Shown here: positions 17,692 through 24,733 of the stretch, piece by piece
Layout: each line of letters opens with the position of its first letter
How positions within the stretch are numbered: position 1 is the first letter of the stretch
Notes under the pieces: model-generated
The model's database searches: none
The model's input: the letters and a program-made list of their open reading frames with translations, nothing else
What the model was told of the DNA's origin: nothing
Origin: Crossiella sp. S99.2
GTDB taxonomy: Bacteria; Actinomycetota; Actinomycetes; Mycobacteriales; Pseudonocardiaceae
Assembly: GCF_023094165.1 (NCBI RefSeq)
Contig: NZ_JALMDK010000003.1
Span: 806,001-870,000, forward strand
Direction: 5' to 3'
Length of the DNA stretch: 64,000 nucleotides
Program-made: the position numbers and the translations under genes

Positions 17692-18614
17692 CCAGAGTCG
17701 CGATCATCGGCTGCGGCCGGGTGGCCCAGCGCTACCACCTGCCGTTCCTGGACTCCCGCCCCGATCTGGAGCTGGTCGGCGCCTGCGATCGCAACCCGGC
17801 CCGCACCGCCGAACTCTTCGCCAACGAACCCGGGGTGTGGGTCGGCGGCTCGGTGCACGAGGTGCTGGCCAGGACCCGGCCCGACGTGCTCGCGGTCTGC
17901 ACCCCCAACAACGAGCACGTGGCGCCGGCGCTGGCCGCGCTCAACGCCGGGGTCGCGGTGCTGTGCCAGAAACCCCTGGCCGCCGACATCGACCAGGCTC
18001 GCCAGTTCGCCGCCCAGACCGTGGACGGACCGCTCTTCGGCGTCAACCTGCCCTACCGCTTCCACGAGTTGCTGCCCCCGTTCACCGCAGCGGTACGTGC
18101 GAGTGAGGTCACCAGCATCGAGTTCGGCATGGGCAATCCCGGCGATCGGCTGTGGCAGGCGTTCACCCCGTGGTACCGCGATCCGGCGCTGGCCGGGGGC
18201 GGCGCGCTGCTGGACCTGGGCGTGCACGCGCTAGATGTGCTGGTCGCGGTGTTCGGACTGCCGGAGGTGCGATCCTGCGCGGTGTCGGGTGGTCCGGTGG
18301 AGGAGCAGGCCGAGCTGGGACTGAGCTTCGCCGGGGTGCCCGCGCTGGTGCGCCTGGACCGGGCGGCCCGCACCGTCACCATGGCGATCACCGCGCACAC
18401 CGCCGAGGGCACGCACGTGCTGGACTTCCGGCGCGGCGAACTCCGGCTGGCCGACGGCACGGTCACGGTGGCGCAGGCCCGCCCCGAACTGGCCGCGCTG
18501 ACCGCCTTCTACAACGCCCGCAACAACATCGACCCCGGCGCGGTGGTCCCGGCCGCGGACGCCCTGGCCCTGCAGGAACTCGTCGTCACCGGCTACCGCC
18601 TGGCCGGCGGGTGA
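17688..18614 (+). CDS. Gfo/Idh/MocA-family NAD(P)-dependent oxidoreductase
   Basis: A 308-residue dehydrogenase. Rossmann motif VAIIGCGRVAQ (GxGxxA type) at the N-terminus, then the family motif CQKPLAADID (about 88-97, EKP-like with Gln for Glu) with the catalytic lysine. GGGALLDLGVHALDVL (about 170-185) is the conserved DxxxHxxD helix. Members oxidise or reduce sugar hydroxyls or related polyols. Start overlaps the GT2 stop (ATGA). With the glycosyltransferase and the SpeD-like gene it forms a probable three-gene operon that could make and modify a sugar or amine-bearing metabolite; that role is inference. Confidence 0.85.
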   Translation: MTRVAIIGCGRVAQRYHLPFLDSRPDLELVGACDRNPARTAELFANEPGVWVGGSVHEVLARTRPDVLAVCTPNNEHVAPALAALNAGVAVLCQKPLAADIDQARQFAAQTVDGPLFGVNLPYRFHELLPPFTAAVRASEVTSIEFGMGNPGDRLWQAFTPWYRDPALAGGGALLDLGVHALDVLVAVFGLPEVRSCAVSGGPVEEQAELGLSFAGVPALVRLDRAARTVTMAITAHTAEGTHVLDFRRGELRLADGTVTVAQARPELAALTAFYNARNNIDPGAVVPAADALALQELVVTGYRLAGG

Positions 18615-18668
18615 CCCCGGCGGGTGTTCTCCCTGCGGCCCGGCCTGATCAGCCCTAGCCTGGGCGGC

Positions 18669-19040
18669 ATGAGCGAGCCGGAAGCAGCAGAGGTACAGGT
18701 GGACGAGCTGTGCTCGTACGCGGTGGACGTGTGGGTACGCGATCCGGCGATCCTGGTCGACGAACCCGTGCTGCTCGACCTGCTGCGCTCAGCGGCGATC
18801 GCGGGCAACGCGACCATCCTCGGCGAGACCGGGCACATCTTCCCCAACGGCGCGGTGACCGCGGTGCTCGTGCTGTCCCAATCGCACCTGAGCATTCACA
18901 CCTGGCCGGAGTTCAGCCTGGCCAACATCGACCTGCTCGCCTACGGCCGCCTCAACGCCGAACTGATGCTGGAAAAAATCGAAAAAGGCCTCAACCCAAC
19001 CCGCATCAACGTCTCCCGCCTCCTCCGCGCAATCCACTAA
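18669..19040 (+). CDS. SpeD-like protein (AdoMet decarboxylase family) with altered active site
   Basis: A 123-residue protein, the length of prokaryotic class 1B AdoMet decarboxylase proenzymes, which self-cleave to make a pyruvoyl group. QSHLSIHTWPE (71-81) is the family core. Against the Thermotoga enzyme as I recall it, S72 (future pyruvoyl) and H77 are kept, but the Glu before the cleavage site is Gln71, the Ser eight residues earlier is Thr64, and the catalytic Cys twenty residues later is Tyr92. So autocleavage and AdoMet decarboxylation are doubtful; recently described SpeD homologues act on other amino acids. No spermidine synthase gene is nearby. It ends the GT2-oxidoreductase operon (54-bp gap). 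ATG at 18669 chosen for family alignment. Confidence 0.75.
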   Translation: MSEPEAAEVQVDELCSYAVDVWVRDPAILVDEPVLLDLLRSAAIAGNATILGETGHIFPNGAVTAVLVLSQSHLSIHTWPEFSLANIDLLAYGRLNAELMLEKIEKGLNPTRINVSRLLRAIH

Positions 19041-19054
19041 TCCCCCCTTTCGAC

Positions 19055-19118
19055 GAGTTGGGCCAAGTGGTACGCCGGTTTTGCCCAAGCGGGCGTACCA
19101 GTTGGCCCAAGTGCCACC
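19055..19118. repeat. Short repeat block, copy 1 (three 18-23 bp units)
   Basis: Begins 15 bp past the SpeD-like stop. Units at 19055-19077, 19078-19100 and 19101-19118, each with a TTGGCCCAAG-like core. GGTACGCC (19069-19076) and GGCGTACC (19092-19099) form a perfect 8-bp hairpin. The first two units match 42 of 46 positions of 53778-53823; the third matches for 13 bp then diverges. Confidence 0.8.
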
Positions 19119-19446
19119 GGGGTCTGCTTCGCAGACGCCCGTGCCGGGCGGAAAATGGCAGCACAAAGCGGCCCAGCCGTACGGCCAGGGTCGCGGACCA
19201 GGGCGAGATCCGCGCCGATGCCCAAGTGCCACCTGCGAGTATGCCACGAGCGGTATCGGCGCGGATCGATTTTCGAGTCTGGTACCAGGCGGTCGGCCGC
19301 AGCGGCCCTTCGCCGATCTTGCTGGCGCACCCCGGCCTCGTGCCGGCCCGCGTCGCTGACCGAGTTGGTGAGCACCCGTCCATGGACACCAACGGATCAA
19401 CCCGGATCCCGGACAGGTGGTTCTGCGCCCACCGCCGGTAAGCGGG
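19119..19446. other. Palindrome-dense non-coding region
   Basis: Between convergent genes, with no credible coding sequence. It contains GTCTGC-ttc-GCAGAC (19122-19136), GCCGTACGGC, CTGGTACCAG, another CCCAAGTGCCACC segment echoing the repeat block, and 13-bp perfect inverted arms at 19207-19219 and 19255-19267. The density of dyads suggests a folded RNA, a terminator cluster or a decayed mobile or repeat element. Confidence 0.5.
19207..19267. repeat. 13-bp perfect inverted repeat
   Basis: GATCCGCGCCGAT (19207-19219) and ATCGGCGCGGATC (19255-19267), 35 bp apart, with a copy of the CCCAAGTGCCACC motif in the loop. Confidence 0.7.
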
Positions 19447-19746
19447 TCAGGCGGGTGGCAGGTACCTCGGCGCCAGGAACTCCTCGATCGGCCGCGGCCC
19501 CACGTACTGCCGGCACGGGCACTGGGATTGCTCGTAGGAGGTTCCCGCGTACTTGTTGTGCGCGGTCATCCGCTCCAGCTGGGCGTGACAGGTCCCGGCC
19601 TCCGGGTCGTGCAGGGCCAGGGAGTGGCCGCAGCCGCAGTCGGCGGTGAGCGGGGGTTCGGGGGTGCGCTTGCGGCGGCTGAGCAGTCCGCCGAGGTAAC
19701 CGAGCAGCACCAGGCCACCGCCGACGGCCAGTGTCACCGGGTCCAT
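19447..19746 (-). CDS. Small membrane-anchored Cys/His-rich protein
   Basis: 99 residues: an N-terminal hydrophobic helix (TLAVGGGLVLLGYLGGLL, about 5-22), a basic RRKR stop-transfer, then DCGCGHSLALHD, TCHAQ and QCPC. The C/H spacing suggests a zinc-ribbon-like cytosolic domain. Function unknown. ATG at 19746 has GAGGTGGGG upstream. Divergent from the GT-B-like gene. Confidence 0.6.
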   Translation of the reverse strand: MDPVTLAVGGGLVLLGYLGGLLSRRKRTPEPPLTADCGCGHSLALHDPEAGTCHAQLERMTAHNKYAGTSYEQSQCPCRQYVGPRPIEEFLAPRYLPPA

Positions 19747-19855
19747 CAATCCCCACCTCTTCCCCTGGCAATGCGCCATTCTACCCGGAACTCTGCCGAT
19801 TCCCGTTGCTGTGTATCCTTCGCCAGTTGGCGGGCGCCATTGTCCCGGAGGTCGC

Positions 19856-21517
19856 GTGCTGCCCGATGTTGACCTGTGGGCGACAGTGCGGCCACAACGC
19901 ACTGTCCTCGCCGTGGTGCGCAACCTGACCTCGCTGGTCCGGTTGCTCGACATCGTGCCGCTACTGGATTGCGACAACCGGGTCGCGGTGCATTTCACCC
20001 TCGACTCCGGTTCGGTATTCACCGCCGGTCTGCACGGGCAGCTGGACCGATTCGGCATCACCCTGCTCGACTGGGAGGTGGCCGCGAAATCCCGCTTCGA
20101 CCTGGTGCTGGCCGCGCACGTCAATCCCTCGCTGGCCGCACTGGACGGGCCATTGCTGGTGGTGCCGCACGGAGCCGGGTACAACCGCCAGTTGTCCAGC
20201 CGCACCAACAAGGAGGACGCCCCGGTCGGGCTGTCCCCGCATGAGCTGACCGCGGACGGCAAGGTGTTCCCCGCGGTCATCGGACTCTCCCACGAACGCC
20301 AGCGCCTCGACCTCGCCCTGCACACCCCGGCGGCGGCCGGCCGGGCCAGGGTGATCGGCGATCCGACCTGGGACCGGATCCGCGCGGCCGAGGTCCGGCG
20401 CCCGGCCTACCGGGAGGCGCTGGGCGTCGGGCCTGGCCAGCGGCTGGTGCTGATCAGTTCGACCTGGGGTGAGCGCTCGCTGCTGGGGCAGCGGGACGAG
20501 CTGGTGGAACGGCTGCTCGCGCAGCTGCCGGTGGACCACTACCGGGTGGCCTTGGTGTTGCACCCGAACGTGTGGGCCTACCACGGGGTCGGCACCGTGC
20601 GGGCCTGGTTCCGGGACGCCCTGGACAGCGGGCTGCTGCTGATCCGGCCGGAGGACAGCTGGCAGGCCGCGCTGATCGCGGCGGATGTGAGCATCGGCGA
20701 CCACGGCTCGGTCGCCTTCTACGGCGCGGCGCTGGGCAGGCCCTTCCTCAACTCCGCCAGCGGCCTGGACGATCTGACCCCTGGCTCGGTCACCATCAGG
20801 CTGGTGTGCACCGCACCTGTCCTCAACGTGCACGGTGACCTGCGCGGACAGGTCGAGCGCGGCACCGTCTCGGCCGAGCTGGTGGAGATCACCGCCGACA
20901 CCCTGGGCCTGCCCGGCGGGTCCGCGGCGACGCTGCGGCAGACCTGCTACGAACTGCTCCAGCTCGCCCCGCCCGCGCACCCGCCGCGAATGCTGCCGAT
21001 CAGCGCGCCGACGCCGGTGCGCGGTGCGGCGATCACCGCCTTCCACGTGCTGGACACCGTTTCCGAGTCCACTGTGGACATTGAGCGGTTTCCGGCGATC
21101 CTGCAACGGTTCCGGCGGCTCAGCGACACCGCCGACTACCTGCTGGTGATCGACGATGAGGAGGTCGACCCCGGGATGCGGGCCACCGCCGAGATCATCG
21201 TGCGCACCGGTCCCCTGCCCAGGGCCGAGCTGACCGAGTGGGCCACGCGGGCACTCGCCGAGGGCACGGCCGCACTGGTGGCCGCGGTCTCGGAACAGCG
21301 GTGCGTGCTCACCTTCCGCGATCCGGCGCTGGGCGTGGTCTCGTTGTGGCCCTGCGCCGCCGAGCCGCTGCCGGTGTTCCTGGCCGCGGTCGCGGTCTAC
21401 CGCTGGCGGGTCAGCGGACGTGAGCTGGAACCCGGCGGCAAACTCGGCGCACGGCTCACCGACGGCCCCGAGGTCGAGGTCTGCGTGGAGAGCGTGCGGC
21501 CGCTACCGCAGGTCTGA
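19856..21517 (+). CDS. GT-B-like (CDP-glycerol glycerophosphotransferase-like) protein with extra C-terminal domain
   Basis: About 553 residues. The first 340 resemble the GT-B fold of CDP-glycerol phosphotransferases and related epimerase-like proteins: VVPHGAGYN (about 102), VIGDPTWDR (about 165), VLISSTWGERSLL (about 197), VLHPNVWAYHG (about 230), and SIGDHGSVAFYGAALGRPFLN (about 280-300), where DHGS is the typical sugar- or nucleotide-binding turn. The remaining 200 residues are not recognisable to me. No signal or membrane helix. I prefer GTG at 19856 (GGAGGT 3 nt upstream) over the earlier GTG at 19811, which lacks a ribosome site. Its stop overlaps the convergent NB-ARC gene by 15 bp. 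Substrate and pathway unknown. Confidence 0.6.
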   Translation: MLPDVDLWATVRPQRTVLAVVRNLTSLVRLLDIVPLLDCDNRVAVHFTLDSGSVFTAGLHGQLDRFGITLLDWEVAAKSRFDLVLAAHVNPSLAALDGPLLVVPHGAGYNRQLSSRTNKEDAPVGLSPHELTADGKVFPAVIGLSHERQRLDLALHTPAAAGRARVIGDPTWDRIRAAEVRRPAYREALGVGPGQRLVLISSTWGERSLLGQRDELVERLLAQLPVDHYRVALVLHPNVWAYHGVGTVRAWFRDALDSGLLLIRPEDSWQAALIAADVSIGDHGSVAFYGAALGRPFLNSASGLDDLTPGSVTIRLVCTAPVLNVHGDLRGQVERGTVSAELVEITADTLGLPGGSAATLRQTCYELLQLAPPAHPPRMLPISAPTPVRGAAITAFHVLDTVSESTVDIERFPAILQRFRRLSDTADYLLVIDDEEVDPGMRATAEIIVRTGPLPRAELTEWATRALAEGTAALVAAVSEQRCVLTFRDPALGVVSLWPCAAEPLPVFLAAVAVYRWRVSGRELEPGGKLGARLTDGPEVEVCVESVRPLPQV

Positions 21518-23629
21518 GGCAGTGCCGCCGGTCAGCTCGCGCAACCGGTCCAGCGCGATCTGCCGCAGTTCGGCATCGGCCAGCCGACCGGCGATCTCCA
21601 CCAGCGCCTGCAACGCGCGCACCTCCCGCTCCGGCTGCCCGCGCATCCGCATTATCCGGACCGCGACCTGGAGTTCCACACATGCCTGCCGGTCCTGGCC
21701 CAGCGCGACGTGCGCGTCGCCGAGCACGATCCGGGCGCGGGCCGCGGAGAACTCGTCGCCGACCTGGTAGAACTTCAGCAACGCCTGCTGGATCACCGCG
21801 ATCGCCTCGGTGTGCTCGCCCAGCCGCTGCAACACCCCGCCGAGCTGGTAGCCCTGCATGGCGATCCCGCGCACATCGCCGATCTCCTCGTTGATGCCCA
21901 GCGCTTGCCGGAAGTGCCCGGCACTCTCCGCCAGCCGGTTCTGCCTGCTGCGCAACACGCCGTAGGACTCCACCACCACCGCGCGGGCCCTGGGTTCGCC
22001 ACTGGCCGCCGCCCTGGTCTGGGCCTCCTCCAGCTCACGTTCGGCCGCGGCGAACTCGGCCAGTTCCAGCCAGGCCCTGGCCAGCTGGTTACGCATCCGG
22101 GTCTCCGCGGTCAGGTGCCCGCACCGCTCCGCCGCGGCCACGCCAAGCTGGTGTGCCGCAATGGAATCCGCGAAATGCTGGCGAGTGTGGTAGGCGGGCC
22201 AGAGCGCCTCGCACAGCTGCCACACCACCTCGTCCCAGCGCTGCCCGGCCGCGCAGCGCACTACGGCCAGCAGGTTGCGCCGCTCCAGCTCGAACCAGCC
22301 GGTGCCGCTGCCCTCGGCGAAGACGAAGGTCGGCGCGGTCTCGCTGCGCGGGGCCAGCCGCCAGCGGTCCGCGCCGAGCACCGCCCGGTCCGCGGCGGCC
22401 GCCCCGTGCCGGTACCAGTCCACGATGCCGCGCAACACCTCGGCGTGCCCCGCGGCCGGTGGCGCGGACTGACCAGCGTGCAGTTTGACCAGTTCGTGCA
22501 TGCGGTAGCGGTCCGGACCGGTGACTTCCACCAGGTGCGCCTCGCTCAGCTCGTCCAGGGCGTCCTCCACCGCCTCCGGCGTCAGTCCGGTGGCCGCGGC
22601 CAGCACGTGCTGGCCGAAATCCGGGCCGGGGTGGACGCCAACGCAGTGGTAGATCGCGCGGCCGTCGGTGGAGAGCTGACCTGCGGCGTCCGCGAAGAGC
22701 CGGCCGAAGGGGTCCCGGTCCCGGGAGGACAGCCTGTTCAGCCGGTGCCGTTCGTCGCTGAAGTGGTCCACCAGCCGCTGTGGCGACCAGTGCCGCCGGC
22801 GCGCCAGCAGCGCGCCCACCACCCGCAGCGCCATCGGCAACCCGGCGCACAGCTCGGCCAGCACCTCCAGCATGGCCTGTTCGTACTCGGCGTTGCCCCG
22901 CCGGGTCTGCTCCAGCAGCAGTTCCACACTGTGCGCCGGATCCAGGGGGTGCACCGGGATCAGCTCGGCGCCCTCCGATCCGAGGCCGCTGAGTTTGCTG
23001 CGACTGGTCACCAGCACCACACCCGCGGGCGAGCCGGGCTGGAAGGCGCGCACCTGCCCCGGCTGGTCGGCGTTGTCCAGCAGCACAAGCACATTCGACT
23101 CGGCGGTCATGGTGCGAAACTTCGCCGCCCGTTCCGGCAGCCGGATCGGCAACGGCCGGTGCTCGCCCAGCGCGCGCAGAAAACCGGCGAGCACCTCATT
23201 CACATCCACGGCACCGCGATGACGGTATTCGTTCAGATCCGCATAGAGCTGCCCGCCGCCGAAGCGGGCCAGATTCTGGTGTGCCCACTGCAGTGCGATC
23301 GCGGTCTTTCCGACTCCGCTCAACCCGCTGAGCACCGCCACCATGGACCGGCCGTCGTGGCGATAACCCTCGGCCAGCCGATCCAGGGTGGCCAGCTCGT
23401 CACCGCGATGGACCAGCCAGGCGGGAGCGGGCGGCAATTGCCTGGGTACCTGGTGCCGCTGGCCGGGGACCTGGTGGAAGTTCACTGGCCCGATCCGGTA
23501 ACCCTGGACCGCGCCGCCGTAGATGTGTCCAGAGAGATCGTTGTGCGCGCTGGGCGGCGGAACCGGCGGGGTGGCCCCGGTTTCCTCGTTCTCGCCGGAT
23601 TCTGGCGGCTGTGCCCCCATCCCGCTCAC
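21503..23629 (-). CDS. NB-ARC/TPR STAND protein with N-terminal RHIM-like (BASS-type) motif
   Basis: 708 residues. After a disordered Pro/Glu-rich head comes a motif at residues 30-52: N30, S33-G34, I36, G38, VQG at 41-43, I46 and H52. Its G-x-x-V-Q core resembles RHIM and the RHIM-like bacterial amyloid signalling sequences of actinobacterial STAND proteins. Then an NB-ARC ATPase with P-loop LSGLSGVGKTAIALQW (about 98-113) and Walker B NVLVLLDNAD, a winged-helix region, and TPR-like helices from about 480. There is no SARP domain, so it is a signalling NTPase rather than a classical activator. Such proteins pass the motif's amyloid fold to a partner bearing the same motif; a matching one lies at 55365. 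Start GTG at 23629, or ATG at 23620. Confidence 0.8.
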   Translation of the reverse strand: MSGMGAQPPESGENEETGATPPVPPPSAHNDLSGHIYGGAVQGYRIGPVNFHQVPGQRHQVPRQLPPAPAWLVHRGDELATLDRLAEGYRHDGRSMVAVLSGLSGVGKTAIALQWAHQNLARFGGGQLYADLNEYRHRGAVDVNEVLAGFLRALGEHRPLPIRLPERAAKFRTMTAESNVLVLLDNADQPGQVRAFQPGSPAGVVLVTSRSKLSGLGSEGAELIPVHPLDPAHSVELLLEQTRRGNAEYEQAMLEVLAELCAGLPMALRVVGALLARRRHWSPQRLVDHFSDERHRLNRLSSRDRDPFGRLFADAAGQLSTDGRAIYHCVGVHPGPDFGQHVLAAATGLTPEAVEDALDELSEAHLVEVTGPDRYRMHELVKLHAGQSAPPAAGHAEVLRGIVDWYRHGAAAADRAVLGADRWRLAPRSETAPTFVFAEGSGTGWFELERRNLLAVVRCAAGQRWDEVVWQLCEALWPAYHTRQHFADSIAAHQLGVAAAERCGHLTAETRMRNQLARAWLELAEFAAAERELEEAQTRAAASGEPRARAVVVESYGVLRSRQNRLAESAGHFRQALGINEEIGDVRGIAMQGYQLGGVLQRLGEHTEAIAVIQQALLKFYQVGDEFSAARARIVLGDAHVALGQDRQACVELQVAVRIMRMRGQPEREVRALQALVEIAGRLADAELRQIALDRLRELTGGTASDLR
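23474..23542 (-). other. Segment encoding the RHIM-like motif of the NB-ARC protein
   Basis: Codons 30-52 of the gene at 21503-23629. Pattern N-x-L-S-G-x-I-x-G-x-x-V-Q-G with a following hydrophobic-Gly-Pro-Val turn and terminal H. It aligns without forcing to residues 13-36 of the 55365 product. Confidence 0.55.
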
Positions 23630-23791
23630 CCCTCGGCAAACAGTCAGCCACCGATGCCCGTGTCACTGATGGTTATCCCACAGGCATAGTGGTACCGCAT
23701 CAATGCGCGGAAGCGCTACCACCGCGGATCCCGAGTTGGCCGCGGCTAATGGGTTCCCGGCCGGATCCACCGGGTGGCGGTAAACCGTGGG

Positions 23792-24673
23792 TCAGTGTTT
23801 CCCGGCGCGGGAGTTCGGCAGCAGTGACCGCCACGGTTCGGGCGGGCCCTCGGCGAGAAAGCGGAGCAGGTCCAGCAGTCGCGCGTACGGGGGCGCGCTC
23901 CACTGCCGTTCGTCCGGGCGCGGGCGCGGGTTGCGCAGCCGGCCCAGGGCCCAGGACAGCTGGTGCCAGAGGATCCGGGCCGCCCAGGCCGGGTGGTCGG
24001 CCGGGGTGGGCAGGTAGCCGGTGAGCACGGGCCGGAGGTGGTCGAGCGGGAGTTTGACGAAGTCGGTGGCCGGGTCGCCCCAGACCGCGTCGCCCCAGTC
24101 GACGAGGGTGACGGAACCGTTGTGCGCCAGCAGGTTCTGCGGGTGGATGTCGCCGTGCACGAGTACCGGTTCCGATGCCGGGCGGTAGCACTCCAGGCGG
24201 TTGAACCAGTCGGTGAGCCAGGCGGCGGCAGACCGGTCGAGCAGGCCGGTGGTGGCCAGGTGGTCCACCAGCGGGCGCGGGTCGGACTCGGTGTCGGTGG
24301 GCACGCACGGGATGGCGGTGGCCGGGGTGACGCGGTGCAGGCGGGCGAGCTGACGGCCCAGCTCGGTCAGCGCGACGGGGTCGGGCGTGGTCAGTTCGGC
24401 ACCGGGGACGTGATCGAGGACCAGGTACGGCAGGTCCGGGTCGTAGCTGCGCACCGCCGGGGTGCGGACACCCTCGGCGCGCACGACCGGGATGACGGCG
24501 GCCTCTTTGCGCAACTCGGCCGGGTCGCCGCGCGGGATGCGCAGCACCAGGTCGGGGCCGAGGCGGTAGCAGTGGTTGGCCACGCCGGGTGGCAGCGGCT
24601 CGACCTCGCGCAGGGTCCGCCCGTGCCGGGCGGCGATCAGGGCCAGCACTCGCGGATCGACGGTCACGATCAT
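23792..24673 (-). CDS. Aminoglycoside phosphotransferase (APH)-family kinase
   Basis: A 293-residue small-molecule kinase. The APH catalytic loop is VLVHGDIHPQNLL (about 175-187: HGDxHxxN, Asp as base, Asn for Mg) and the metal motif is LVDWGDAVWGDPATDF (about 195-210, DxD). LVLRIPRG (about 44) contributes the nucleotide-binding strand with R in place of the usual K. Members phosphorylate aminoglycosides, homoserine, choline or sugars, so resistance should not be assumed. ATG at 24673; 60 bp separate it from the divergent terpene synthase. Confidence 0.8.
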   Translation of the reverse strand: MIVTVDPRVLALIAARHGRTLREVEPLPPGVANHCYRLGPDLVLRIPRGDPAELRKEAAVIPVVRAEGVRTPAVRSYDPDLPYLVLDHVPGAELTTPDPVALTELGRQLARLHRVTPATAIPCVPTDTESDPRPLVDHLATTGLLDRSAAAWLTDWFNRLECYRPASEPVLVHGDIHPQNLLAHNGSVTLVDWGDAVWGDPATDFVKLPLDHLRPVLTGYLPTPADHPAWAARILWHQLSWALGRLRNPRPRPDERQWSAPPYARLLDLLRFLAEGPPEPWRSLLPNSRAGKH

Positions 24674-24733
24674 CGATGCTGCTCGTTCCGGGCTTCGCGG
24701 ACCACCGGTTTTCCCGTGTCACGCTTTCGAGGT

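Noticed and set aside
19037..19441. Open frames of about 100-200 codons across the repeat and palindrome region
   Set aside because: Translations follow the DNA repeats (WAKPAYHL-type strings) and have no proper starts, so they are not genes.
19856..21517. Translation initiation factor or teichoic acid synthase annotation
   Set aside because: Only general GT-B-like motifs are present and the C-terminal third is unassigned, so no specific function is claimed.
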